In this document: positions 1-7,827 of the stretch, one piece after another
How positions within the stretch are numbered: the stretch's first letter is position 1
Layout: every line of letters begins with the position of its first letter
Assembly (NCBI GenBank): GCA_002869685.1
Contig: PKUE01000015.1
Coordinates: forward strand, 1 to 33,860
Source: Desulfuromonas sp.
GTDB lineage: Bacteria > Desulfobacterota > Desulfuromonadia > Desulfuromonadales > Desulfuromonadaceae
Direction of reading: 5' to 3'
DNA length: 33,860 nt
The notes under the pieces: generated by a model
Seen by the model: the letters and a program-made list of their open reading frames with translations, nothing else
Database searches by the model: none
Told to the model about the DNA's origin: nothing
Position numbers and translations under genes: made by a program

Positions 1-423
1 ACCAGCGAAACCTACAAAGACCGCGACGGCAACCGCCAGACCAAAACCGAATGGCACAACATTGTTGCCTGGCGACAACTCGCCGAAATTTGTGGCAAAT
101 ATCTGCACAAAGGCAAACAGGTCTACATCGAAGGCTCCCTGCAGACGCGTAAGTGGCAGGACCGCGACGGCAATGACCGCTACACCACTGAAATCCTCGC
201 CAACCAGATGCAGATGCTTGGCCGCTCCGATGAGAATGGCGGCGGTTATCAAGGCGGTGGACAGGGCAGTTACGAGAGTGCCCCCAGCCAGCAGTACGGT
301 AGCCAACCACAGCAGGCAGCACCTCAGCAACGCCCGCAACAGCAACCGCAGCCGCAACAGCAGCGTCCGGCACCGGTCTACGAAGAACCCGTATTCAACC
401 CGGACGACGAGATCCCCTTCTAA
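1..423 (+). CDS. ssb: Single-stranded DNA-binding protein SSB (5' end outside window)
   Basis: SSB coats single-stranded DNA during replication, recombination and repair and recruits partner proteins through its C-terminal tip. The reading frame is open from base 1, so the N-terminal part of the OB fold is missing. What remains contains the OB-fold strands typical of SSB ([20 protein letters not shown], then [11 protein letters not shown] and [16 protein letters not shown]). A Gly-rich and then strongly Gln/Pro-rich linker follows, and the protein ends in the acidic tip DDEIPF, the partner-binding motif of bacterial SSBs. A strong intrinsic terminator follows directly, so this gene ends its transcription unit. 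The family assignment is secure. Confidence 0.95.
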   Translation, partial: TSETYKDRDGNRQTKTEWHNIVAWRQLAEICGKYLHKGKQVYIEGSLQTRKWQDRDGNDRYTTEILANQMQMLGRSDENGGGYQGGGQGSYESAPSQQYGSQPQQAAPQQRPQQQPQPQQQRPAPVYEEPVFNPDDEIPF

Positions 424-450
424 AGGAGGGGGATTCAGAAACCTCCGCTA

Positions 451-484
451 AAAAAGGCCTTGTTAAAACAAGGCCTTTTTTTAT
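451..484 (+). terminator. Rho-independent terminator after ssb
   Basis: The stem AAGGCCTTG (454-462) pairs with CAAGGCCTT (469-477) around a TTAAAA loop. It is flanked by an A-run on the left and a run of seven or more T on the right, so it could also work in the opposite direction. It lies 30 bases after the ssb stop codon. Confidence 0.9.
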
Positions 485-555
485 TAATATAGTAAGACAT
501 TAAATAATAGCCCGACAGCAAAACACTATTTACACAGCCCAAGGATCATCGCACG

Positions 556-1494
556 ATGAAAAAAACATTCTCTTGCGTCTGCTTCATTCTTCTCTCCCTG
601 CTATTTTTGGCCCATCTTGCCGCGGCTTCCGGCAACTTTCTCGCCCAAGGCTATTACTATGAGGCCAAAGACCAATACAAAAACGGCCACTACGAGAAGG
701 CGCTGTCTTACGCCAACAAATCCCGCGAGGCTCTTCAGGGCACCAATGATGAACTTCAATATCTGATCATCAAAATTCTGGTTGGTTCGAATCGTTTGAT
801 TGAGGCCGAAGAGGCAATCAAAGAGTTCGCCAAGCTGGACAGTCGCGATCCGAGCCTGACCCGGGTGAATTTTGACGATAGCGTCGAAAAACTCACCTCA
901 GATGAAAAGCGCGACGTCGCCAAGCTGATGATCCGCACCCTGGAAGGATCACAGGAACAGAAAAAGCAGGCCGCCGAGCGTGAACTGGCAAAAGAATTCC
1001 AGCGCGCCTTCAGCTCATCAGGCATGGATACCCTGCTCTACCCCCAACAACGACAATCACACGGAAAGACCGCCTCTTTTGACGGAGAATTCCAGGTTAC
1101 TGTTTCCGATTCGGGCATTGTCACCATGAAAATCACCGAAGAATATTATTTCGATGATGATTATCCTGACCGCGATCTGGGTGAAACAGTCCTTCAATTC
1201 AGGATCTCCGAAATCACCCACCTGACGTTACGGCCTAAAGGTTCTGAAATGGAAGAAATCCTAATCGGCCCGGCGGGCTATTATGTCCAGGCTTCTGAAC
1301 CCTATGTTGCGGATATCGACATTCAGAGTAATCAGACCTTCACGTACAGCCACAGCTCAATTGACGACAAGCATCATGGCAGCTCCTCGGCACCGCTCAA
1401 CCATGTCATCCTCCCCGTTCAACGCACCTATGCAGAAGATAGTGACTGGCGCCAGAGCTTTATCGAAAAATTGAACACAATGTTGACCATTTAA
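556..1494 (+). CDS. Secreted TPR-like protein of unknown function
   Basis: 312 residues, with no family recognised with confidence. Residues 1-24 form a classical signal peptide: Lys-Lys, a long Leu/Phe-rich core, then LAAAS. The Cys residues in it do not form a lipobox, so a soluble periplasmic or exported protein is likely. Residues 27-95 look like two helical TPR-type repeats (GYYYEAKDQYKNGHYEKALSY, then a helix pair ending in EEAIKEFAKLD). Residues 110-150 are charged and helical. The C-terminal half, about 175-312, is beta-rich and acidic, with a run of acidic and aromatic residues (EEYYFDDDYPDRD). The start follows AAGGA at 541-545. The gene stands alone between the ssb terminator and the DUF1499 gene. 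Confidence 0.7.
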   Translation: MKKTFSCVCFILLSLLFLAHLAAASGNFLAQGYYYEAKDQYKNGHYEKALSYANKSREALQGTNDELQYLIIKILVGSNRLIEAEEAIKEFAKLDSRDPSLTRVNFDDSVEKLTSDEKRDVAKLMIRTLEGSQEQKKQAAERELAKEFQRAFSSSGMDTLLYPQQRQSHGKTASFDGEFQVTVSDSGIVTMKITEEYYFDDDYPDRDLGETVLQFRISEITHLTLRPKGSEMEEILIGPAGYYVQASEPYVADIDIQSNQTFTYSHSSIDDKHHGSSSAPLNHVILPVQRTYAEDSDWRQSFIEKLNTMLTI

Positions 1495-1603
1495 ACCTAC
1501 TCGCAAAAAAGGGGCCCGCAAGAGCACAACACCCTTTCGTCAGGTATACTGTCAACAGTGGTATCGGCACTAAACAATCACAGTCGATCTTTGAGGTAAA
1601 AAA

Positions 1604-2065
1604 ATGCGCACACAGCGACTCTTTTTCATCGTAGCGGGGATCATCATGTCTGTTTTTTTCAGCGGCTGCGCCGGAACACCTCCCCAAGACCTGGGCATCC
1701 ACGAAGGACAGCTCAAAAGCTGCCCCAACTCCCCCAACTGCGTGAACAGTCAGGGTCCGACCAACGACACGGAACACGCCATTGCGCCATTGAGTTACGC
1801 AATCTCCCGCCAACAGGCCCATGACGCTCTTATCGCCCTGCTACAGGACTGGCCACGTGTCACAATAATTGACCAACAGGATGACTACATTCGCTGCGAG
1901 TTCGCCAGTGCGGTGATGGGCTTCATTGACGATGTGGAATTTTATTTCTCGTCCCCGGGCCGTATCGACGTGCGTTCAGCTTCACGGTTGGGGCACAGCG
2001 ACCTGGGAGTGAATCGCAAGCGGATCGAAGCCATCCGCGAACAATTCGCCGCTGCCGCACACTGA
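1604..2065 (+). CDS. DUF1499 family lipoprotein
   Basis: 153 residues. Residues 1-22 are a lipoprotein signal ending in the lipobox-like FSGC (Cys22), with Phe rather than the usual Leu at -3. The mature part matches the DUF1499 pattern: a CPNSPNCVNSQ segment near the N-terminus, a helix resembling QAHDALIALLQDWPR, an IRCEFASAVMGFIDDVEFYF strand pair, and a final IDVRSASRLGHSDLGVNRKRIEAIR block. DUF1499 proteins are envelope proteins without an established reaction. A TATACT hexamer lies at 1545-1550, about 50 bases upstream, but no good -35 goes with it. The start ATG follows TTGAGGTAAAAAA. The gene appears monocistronic. Confidence 0.85.
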   Translation: MRTQRLFFIVAGIIMSVFFSGCAGTPPQDLGIHEGQLKSCPNSPNCVNSQGPTNDTEHAIAPLSYAISRQQAHDALIALLQDWPRVTIIDQQDDYIRCEFASAVMGFIDDVEFYFSSPGRIDVRSASRLGHSDLGVNRKRIEAIREQFAAAAH

Positions 2066-2150
2066 ACAATAACCCTCTAACGTTATTTTCTCGTGCCGAC
2101 ATGGCGCCACAAATATCTTTTCAATTTCAGACGTGTTCACTTTTTCTCCC

Positions 2151-2179
2151 TGTACATAACATCGTGGACAGTTTAAAAT
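2151..2179 (+). promoter_or_regulatory. Possible sigma70-type promoter before the AbiEi-like gene
   Basis: TGTACA at 2151-2156 (4 of 6 matches to -35) is followed after exactly 17 bases by TAAAAT at 2174-2179 (5 of 6 matches to -10). Transcription would start near 2186. That leaves only nine bases before the GTG at 2195, so it favours the downstream ATG at 2231 as the translation start. The call rests on hexamer matching only. Confidence 0.35.
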
Positions 2180-2230
2180 CCCGAACAGAAAACTGTGACG
2201 ACGCCCTATTCTTTTGTGAGCCTTCTAGCC

Positions 2231-3313
2231 ATGAGCCAACCAACCTCCCGTGAAAAAAAACTGATCCAGGCGATCCTCGATATCGTCAAAAAAAGGCCGG
2301 GTCTGGATGCCGAATTTCTGGATACCGACACCGCGCCCCCCTTCAGCGGAACACTGCGGTTGTTTGGCGACTGGGGCAGCGTGACACGTCCCATCCGGCT
2401 GGCGTGGCGCATCACCCCCCAGCAGGGACAACTGTTGGCATTCCAACTCGACACCCTCAAAGAGCATCAGCCGCTGCTGTTGGCGGACTATGTCCCGGAA
2501 AGCCTGGCCACCCTGCTACAACAGCACCAGATTGACTTTCTCGACACCATCGGCAATGGCCTGATCTGCGCCCCGCCGTTGTTTTACGAAGTCAGCGGTC
2601 GCCGCAAAAAAACGCCCAAGTTACCGCCGAACCGAAGTCAACAGAATACCGGCGCCAAAGTGATCTACCAGATGCTGCGCGACCCTTTTTTATGTCAGCA
2701 ACCCTATCGGATCATTGCCGAGCGTGCTCAGGTGGCACTAGGCGCCGTCGGACCGGTCCTCAACGAACTCAAAGCCAAACAGTTGCTGGTCACCACTGTC
2801 GATCGGCAGGTGATCATCAGCGACTTGACGGCGTTGCGGCAGTTGTGGGAAACCGCGTACATCAGTCGGTTGCGGCCAAAACTTGAAGTGGACCGTTGCA
2901 CCCTGAGCCCACCGTGGAAACTGGACAGCCTGCCATTGCTGATCCGCGAACAACGTCTTGAAGACCAGATCTTGATCGGCGGTGAGCTGGCCGCCTCGTT
3001 TTACTGTGAAAACGTGATCCCCCAGCGTGCCACCCTGCATCTTCCCGCCCAGAGCGCCCTCAAGCAGATGTTGCAATTGCGCCTGACCCCATGTGAAGAT
3101 GGACCGATCACCGTGGTACGTCAATTTGCCGACAATCTGAGCTTTGAACAACGTTCTCCGGAAGGGCTGCAACTGGCCGATCCGCGACTGGTTCGTTGCG
3201 AACTGCTTTATTCCGAGCAGACGACCATGGCCAAAACAGCGGCAGATCTGGAATCGCTCTATCTGCTGAACTCTGAACGGCATGGCGGTTTACCCGCGAC
3301 GCCCCACGCATAA
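2231..3313 (+). CDS. AbiEi_2-like winged-helix protein (orphan type IV antitoxin family)
   Basis: 360 residues from ATG 2231; a GTG at 2195 would add 12 residues, and neither start has a strong Shine-Dalgarno. The sequence follows the layout of the AbiEi_2-type family (transcriptional regulators related to type IV antitoxins). It has an N-terminal helical region, a block near 81-110 of the form LLLADYVPESLATLL then IDFLDTIGNG, and a winged helix at about 143-195 (NTGAKVIYQML; IAERAQVALGAVGPVLNEL). A GGELAASFY block follows further on, and a C-terminal RCELLYSEQTTMAKTAADLESLYLL helix. In type IV systems such proteins repress their operon and neutralise an AbiEii nucleotidyltransferase. No such toxin is nearby, so here it is more likely a stand-alone regulator. 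The assignment rests on remembered motif patterns. Confidence 0.6.
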   Translation: MSQPTSREKKLIQAILDIVKKRPGLDAEFLDTDTAPPFSGTLRLFGDWGSVTRPIRLAWRITPQQGQLLAFQLDTLKEHQPLLLADYVPESLATLLQQHQIDFLDTIGNGLICAPPLFYEVSGRRKKTPKLPPNRSQQNTGAKVIYQMLRDPFLCQQPYRIIAERAQVALGAVGPVLNELKAKQLLVTTVDRQVIISDLTALRQLWETAYISRLRPKLEVDRCTLSPPWKLDSLPLLIREQRLEDQILIGGELAASFYCENVIPQRATLHLPAQSALKQMLQLRLTPCEDGPITVVRQFADNLSFEQRSPEGLQLADPRLVRCELLYSEQTTMAKTAADLESLYLLNSERHGGLPATPHA

Positions 3314-3330
3314 ACACACATGGACCCGTT

Positions 3331-3792
3331 ATGAAATTTGTCATCCTGTTTCTCGCCTCCAACGCCGGACTGGGCTACGCCCCGATTGCTTCCGGCACCG
3401 TTGGCACCCTGTTGGGTATCCCGCTGTTCTATTTGCTGGCACCGTTGACACCACAGGAATATGTCCTCGGCTGGCTGTTTGTTCTGTTCGTCTCATTTTG
3501 GAGTGCCCACCGCGCCGGTGAGATCTACGGCGTCACCGACGACGGCCGCATTGTCATTGATGAGCTGATCGGCTACCTCACCGCCGTGGCGTTTGTGCCA
3601 TTTTCCTGGAACACGGCCCTGGCGGCCTTTCTGCTGTTTCGCCTGTTCGACATCGTCAAACTGTGGCCGGCATGCTGGTTCGACCAGAAGGTCAAAAACG
3701 GCATCGGCGTCGTTATGGATGATGTGGTGGCCGGGGTGTATGCCTGGTTAAGCCTCTACGCCCTGATGAGTCTGTTTCCGCAGTTGTTTTAA
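3331..3792 (+). CDS. pgpA: Phosphatidylglycerophosphatase A
   Basis: 153 residues, the usual size for PgpA, an inner-membrane enzyme that dephosphorylates phosphatidylglycerol phosphate in phospholipid synthesis. Characteristic segments are present in order: GLGYAPIASGTVGTLLG near residues 14-30, then GRIVIDELIGYLTAVAF near 72-88, then FDIVKLWPACWFDQ and GIGVVMDDVVAGVYAWL near 130-147. The acidic residues of DELIG and MDDVVAG are the expected metal and active-site positions. Several hydrophobic helices span the protein. It starts 17 bases after the preceding stop and ends 14 bases before cinA, so it probably shares a transcript with cinA. Confidence 0.93.
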   Translation: MKFVILFLASNAGLGYAPIASGTVGTLLGIPLFYLLAPLTPQEYVLGWLFVLFVSFWSAHRAGEIYGVTDDGRIVIDELIGYLTAVAFVPFSWNTALAAFLLFRLFDIVKLWPACWFDQKVKNGIGVVMDDVVAGVYAWLSLYALMSLFPQLF

Positions 3793-3806
3793 GGGATGAA
3801 ACAATC

Positions 3807-5033
3807 ATGAAAATTGCTGTCGTTACCATCGGCGATGAATTGCTTAACGGCGAAGTGGTTGATACCAATACCGCGCTTATCGCCCGTGCTCTGCGCTGTG
3901 AAGGCTACGTGATCGATCAGGCCATCACGCTGCCCGACCAGCCTCAGGAGATTGCGACAACCCTGCAGGTCCTCAACAAACAAGGTAGCGCCGTTCTGGT
4001 CAGTGGCGGCCTCGGCCCCACCCGTGATGATCTTACGGCTCGTGCAGCAGCTCAAGCGTTCCACCTCACCCTGTCGCTGAATGAATTGGCCCTGCGCCAG
4101 ATCGAAGCGTTTTTCGACAAGGCGGGAAAACCCATGCCACCGGGCAACGAGAAACAGGCCCTCATTCCCCACAAGGCTCAGGTGATGGAGAATCGCTGCG
4201 GCACCGCCCCAGGCTTCATCATCACCCATAATCGCTGCCCGCTGTTCTTCATGCCCGGCGTACCTCATGAGATGGAAGCCATGCTGCACCAGCAGGTGAT
4301 TCCGGCCCTGCGTCGCCAGCTCGCCCCCACCCTGTTCTGTGGCGAGCGGGTCGTCAAAGTTTTCGGATTGCCGGAGAGCGATATCGAACGGCAACTGCCG
4401 GCGTCGCTGTTCCCGGACTCGGTGGCGTTGTCATTCCGCCTCGAATACCCGCTGGTCCTGGTCAAACTCAACACCTCGGGCAAGCAGGAAAGTGATCTCG
4501 ACGACGCCGAACGCCTGGTATGTGAACGCCTCAGGCACCATGTCGTCGCGCGCGGCAACCAAACACTGCCCCAGGTGGTCCATCAACTGCTGTGTAATGC
4601 AGAGGTCACGCTGTCACTGGCCGAGTCTTGTACTGGCGGCATGATTGCCACTCTGCTCACGGATCAGGCGGGCAGTTCCGCCTATCTGGAGCGGGGCGCG
4701 GTGACTTACGCCAATTCGGCTAAACACGACTGGCTGGGAATTCCCAACGAACTGCTGCTGAAAAAAGGCGCCGTCAGCGCCGAATGCGCCCGCGGCATGG
4801 CCAACGGCATCCGCCAGCGCGCCCGCACCGATTATGCTCTGGCAGTCACCGGCATTGCCGGCCCCGGCGGCGGCACGGCGGAAAAACCCTGTGGCACGGT
4901 GTTTATCGCCCTGGCTACCCCGCAGGGAACCGACATCCGCGAGTGCCATTTCAGCGGCGACCGTGCTCAGGTTCGCACCAAAACCGCCTACACGGCTCTC
5001 GACTGGCTGCGTCGCACCCTCAGTGGAGACTAG
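3807..5033 (+). CDS. cinA: CinA: MoaB-like domain fused to nicotinamide-nucleotide amidase
   Basis: 408 residues, full length for CinA. The N-terminal molybdopterin-binding-like (MoCF/COG1058) domain shows IGDELLNGEVVDTN (residues 8-21) and SGGLGPTRDD (66-75). The C-terminal PncC domain begins near residue 255 and contains the ESCTGG motif at about 273-278 and AVTGIAGPGGG near 345. The PncC domain deamidates nicotinamide mononucleotide in NAD recycling. The N-terminal domain of characterised homologues acts as an ADP-ribose pyrophosphatase. An AGGGA Shine-Dalgarno precedes the ATG. cinA followed by recA is a common gene order and underlies its old 'competence/damage-inducible' name. Confidence 0.95.
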   Translation: MKIAVVTIGDELLNGEVVDTNTALIARALRCEGYVIDQAITLPDQPQEIATTLQVLNKQGSAVLVSGGLGPTRDDLTARAAAQAFHLTLSLNELALRQIEAFFDKAGKPMPPGNEKQALIPHKAQVMENRCGTAPGFIITHNRCPLFFMPGVPHEMEAMLHQQVIPALRRQLAPTLFCGERVVKVFGLPESDIERQLPASLFPDSVALSFRLEYPLVLVKLNTSGKQESDLDDAERLVCERLRHHVVARGNQTLPQVVHQLLCNAEVTLSLAESCTGGMIATLLTDQAGSSAYLERGAVTYANSAKHDWLGIPNELLLKKGAVSAECARGMANGIRQRARTDYALAVTGIAGPGGGTAEKPCGTVFIALATPQGTDIRECHFSGDRAQVRTKTAYTALDWLRRTLSGD

Positions 5034-5095
5034 CGCCACAGTGAAAGTCCGGGCTAAACGCCAAGAAACGGTTGAAAAAAGTGCCTTTTCTATGC

Positions 5096-5161
5096 TATCG
5101 GTTACAGTTCAAATTTGACTAAAATATCTTCCGGCACGGCCTTTTTATTCAGGCTGGCCGG
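5096..5161 (+). promoter_or_regulatory. recA control region: palindrome, -10-like hexamer and leader hairpin
   Basis: The perfect 10-bp palindrome TCAAATTTGA lies at 5109-5118, directly before TAAAAT (5120-5125; 5 of 6 matches to a -10). No good -35 lies 16-18 bases upstream. A transcript starting near 5132 would open with a hairpin: CCGGC (5131-5135) pairs with GCCGG (5157-5161), with an inner GCC/GGC pairing. The palindrome is placed where an SOS repressor could block the promoter. It does not match the Geobacter-type LexA box as I recall it (GGTT...ACC), so the operator role is inference. Confidence 0.35.
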
Positions 5162-5196
5162 TTCCCCCACACCCTCCACAGGAGAACGGATTAAGT

Positions 5197-6219
5197 ATGG
5201 CGACCGACAACCGAAAACAGGCCATTGATCTCGCCATGGGGCAGATCGAAAAACAGTTTGGTAAAGGCAGCATCATGCGACTCGGCGGGGACAATGTCAT
5301 GCGTGACATCTCCACCATCCCGACCGGCTCCCTCGGTCTGGACGTTGCTCTGGGTATAGGCGGGGTTCCGCGCGGAAGAATTATCGAAGTGTACGGTCCG
5401 GAATCTTCAGGTAAAACGACACTGGCCCTGCACATTGTCGCCGAAGCGCAAAAAACCGGTGGCATTGCCGCGTTTGTCGATGCCGAACACGCCCTCGACA
5501 TCACCTACGCCCGCAAACTTGGAGTTAACGCCGATGATCTGCTGGTCTCCCAACCGGATACCGGTGAGCAAGCCCTGGAAATTGTCGAAGTGCTGGTGCG
5601 CAGCGGCGCCATTGACGTGCTGGTGATTGACTCGGTCGCCGCCCTGGTGCCCCGTGCCGAAATCGAAGGGGAGATGGGCGATTCCCACATGGGCCTGCAG
5701 GCCCGCCTCATGTCTCAAGCATTGCGGAAACTGACCGGCACCATCAGCAAATCCAACTGCTGTGTCATTTTCATCAACCAGATCCGTATGAAGATCGGCG
5801 TCATGTTCGGCAACCCCGAAACCACCACCGGTGGTAACGCCCTGAAATTCTACTCCTCGGTACGCATGGATATCCGCAAGATCGCCACCCTCAAACAGGG
5901 TCAGGATGTGATCGGCAGCCGCACCCGCGTCAAAGTGGTTAAAAACAAAACCGCTCCACCGTTCAAAGAGGCCGAATTCGACATCATGTACGGCGAAGGG
6001 ATCTCTAAAGTGGGCGAACTGGTTGATTTAGGCGTGGCAAATGATATCGTCAACAAGAGTGGCGCCTGGTTCTCCTATGGTGATGAGCGGATCGGCCAGG
6101 GCCGCGAAAATTCAAAACAATATCTCAAGGACAATCCGGAGGTGGCCCACGCCATCGAACAACAGATTCTTGAGTTGTACGGCCTGTCCAGCATTGACGA
6201 ACCCGCTGCGGAGGAATAA
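5197..6219 (+). CDS. recA: Recombinase RecA
   Basis: 340 residues. RecA forms ATP-dependent filaments on single-stranded DNA, pairs homologous strands and triggers LexA self-cleavage. Walker A GPESSGKT is at residues 67-74 and Walker B VLVIDS at 141-146. Loop L1 is around [12 protein letters not shown] (155-166). Loop L2 lies in the segment [22 protein letters not shown] (192-213). The C-terminal domain ends in the acidic tail DEPAAEE, which modulates filament assembly. AGGAG at 5180-5184 precedes the ATG. The next gene starts three bases after the stop, and recX lies just beyond it in the same operon. Confidence 0.99.
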   Translation: MATDNRKQAIDLAMGQIEKQFGKGSIMRLGGDNVMRDISTIPTGSLGLDVALGIGGVPRGRIIEVYGPESSGKTTLALHIVAEAQKTGGIAAFVDAEHALDITYARKLGVNADDLLVSQPDTGEQALEIVEVLVRSGAIDVLVIDSVAALVPRAEIEGEMGDSHMGLQARLMSQALRKLTGTISKSNCCVIFINQIRMKIGVMFGNPETTTGGNALKFYSSVRMDIRKIATLKQGQDVIGSRTRVKVVKNKTAPPFKEAEFDIMYGEGISKVGELVDLGVANDIVNKSGAWFSYGDERIGQGRENSKQYLKDNPEVAHAIEQQILELYGLSSIDEPAAEE

Positions 6220-6222
6220 GGC

Positions 6223-7359
6223 ATGGATCTGAACGAGATTCTCGGCATGGCGATCAAAGCCAACGCCTCGGACGTCCACATCAAGGTTGGCCTGCCCCCG
6301 GTCTACCGGATCGACGGCTCGCTGCGACCACTGCCCAAGGCACCACGCTTATCGCCGGAAGATATCCGTAAAATGGCCTATGCCATGATGACGGAAAAAC
6401 AGCGCGAACGCTTCGAAAAACACAACGAAGTCGACCTGGCCTACGGCGTGGCCGGCATGGGACGTTTCCGCGTCAACATGTTTACCCAGCGCAGTTCCAT
6501 CTCGATGATTCTGCGGACCATCCCGTTCAACGTTCAGACCCTCGAAGATCTTCAGCTTCCGGCCATCATCAAGAAGCTGACCAATGAAACCCGCGGCCTG
6601 ATTCTGGTTACCGGCACCACCGGTTCCGGTAAATCGACCACTCTGGCCAGTATGATCGACTCTATCAACTCGAACCGCACTTCGCACATCATCACCATTG
6701 AAGACCCGATCGAGTTTTTGCACCGCGACAAAAAGAGTATCATCAACCAGCGCGAGATCGGTGTGGACACCGAAAACTTCGCCAATGCGCTCAAGTCAGC
6801 CCTGCGTCAGGACCCCGATGTCATCCTCGTCGGTGAGATGCGTGACTTCGAAACCATTGAAACGGCATTGACCGCTGCAGAAACTGGTCACCTGGTGTTA
6901 TCCACCCTGCATACCATCGATGCCCAGGAGAGTATCAACCGGATCGTCGGCGCCTTCCCGCCGTTCCAACAACGGCAGATCCGGCTGCAACTTTCGTCCA
7001 TCCTTAAAGGGGTTATCTCCCAGCGACTGGTTCCCCGCGCTGATGGCAAAGGCCGGGTTCCGGCGGTGGAAGTCATGGTCTCCACCGCCCGTGTGCGTGA
7101 ATTGATTGACGATAAGGAAAAAACCAAGCTGTTGCGCGACACCATCCAGCAAGGCTTCGACACCTACGGCATGCAGACCTTTGATCAGTCGCTGATGAGC
7201 TTGCTCAACAAGAAACTCATTACTTTTGAAGAGGCACTGCGCCAGAGCTCCAACCCGGATGACTTCAAGCTCAAGCATTCCGGTATTTCTTCTTCGTCTG
7301 ACCTGACCTGGGATCAGTTCGGCAGCGACCAAGACGAAAACGACAACAACGCATCGTGA
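6223..7359 (+). CDS. pilT: PilT/PilU-family type IV pilus retraction ATPase
   Basis: 378 residues. This is a cytoplasmic hexameric ATPase of the type that depolymerises type IV pili. The N-terminal PAS-like part starts with the typical MDLNEILGMAIKANASDVHI. Walker A GTTGSGKS is at 131-138, the Asp box IITIEDPIEF at 156-165, Walker B DPDVILVGEMRD at 197-208, and the His box at 219-231 (TGHLVLSTLHT). The C-terminal part lacks the usual AIRNLIRE-type PilT motif and instead reads RVRELIDDKEKTKLL, with GMQTFDQSLMSLLNKKLITFEEAL after it. That resembles PilU or accessory PilT paralogues, so which pilus motor it serves is uncertain. GGAGG precedes the ATG. It overlaps recX by four bases (GTGA). Confidence 0.92.
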   Translation: MDLNEILGMAIKANASDVHIKVGLPPVYRIDGSLRPLPKAPRLSPEDIRKMAYAMMTEKQRERFEKHNEVDLAYGVAGMGRFRVNMFTQRSSISMILRTIPFNVQTLEDLQLPAIIKKLTNETRGLILVTGTTGSGKSTTLASMIDSINSNRTSHIITIEDPIEFLHRDKKSIINQREIGVDTENFANALKSALRQDPDVILVGEMRDFETIETALTAAETGHLVLSTLHTIDAQESINRIVGAFPPFQQRQIRLQLSSILKGVISQRLVPRADGKGRVPAVEVMVSTARVRELIDDKEKTKLLRDTIQQGFDTYGMQTFDQSLMSLLNKKLITFEEALRQSSNPDDFKLKHSGISSSSDLTWDQFGSDQDENDNNAS

Positions 7360-7826
7360 CGTCGCCTGACGCTTATGTCCTGTGCCTGCGCTGGCTGACC
7401 ACCCGCGCGCGCAGCGAAGCGGATTTACGCCGCCGCCTGAAACAGCGCGGCTGCGGCGACAAGGATAGTGAACAGGCATTGCAACGCTGCCGCGAACTCG
7501 GCTATATTGACGATCCCCGTTTTGCCACGGAACGGGCATCACAGCTCATGCGCCAGGGTCGGGCTGTCGGACCACGCCTGATTATGGAGTTAAAAAAAGA
7601 GGGTCTGTCCGAAGCACTCGCGACCCAGGCACAGCAACAGTGCCATGAGCAACATGACGAACGGGCTCTGCTCGCTGAATTGGTGGACCGCCGCTATGCC
7701 CGGCTGGACTTCAGCGCACTTGAGGATCGAGACAAACGCCGTATTGTCAACTATTTACAACGCCGGGGGTTTCCCCTTGCCATGATTCTGGATCATCTTA
7801 AGGATAAAGAAAGGCAGATCGACTGA
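7356..7826 (+). CDS. recX: Regulatory protein RecX
   Basis: 156 residues, typical for RecX, which binds RecA filaments and limits their growth and activity. The three-helix repeat modules are visible: [23 protein letters not shown] near residues 10-32, then [19 protein letters not shown] near 41-59, [15 protein letters not shown], and a final [23 protein letters not shown]. It starts at GTG 7356, overlapping the pilT-type stop codon in GTGA, which implies translational coupling. The stop is followed after one base by alaS. The recA, pilT-type, recX and alaS block therefore reads as one transcript. Confidence 0.93.
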   Translation: MTSPDAYVLCLRWLTTRARSEADLRRRLKQRGCGDKDSEQALQRCRELGYIDDPRFATERASQLMRQGRAVGPRLIMELKKEGLSEALATQAQQQCHEQHDERALLAELVDRRYARLDFSALEDRDKRRIVNYLQRRGFPLAMILDHLKDKERQID

Positions 7827-7827
7827 C

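Noticed and set aside
301-375. CAG/CAA-rich tandem repeat in ssb
   Set aside because: It encodes the Gln/Pro-rich linker normal for SSB. The units are irregular, so it is low-complexity coding sequence and not a distinct repeat element.
5096-5120. Match to the Geobacter-type LexA box near recA
   Set aside because: GGTT is present at 5100-5103, but the internal C and G and the closing ACC of the box as I recall it are absent.
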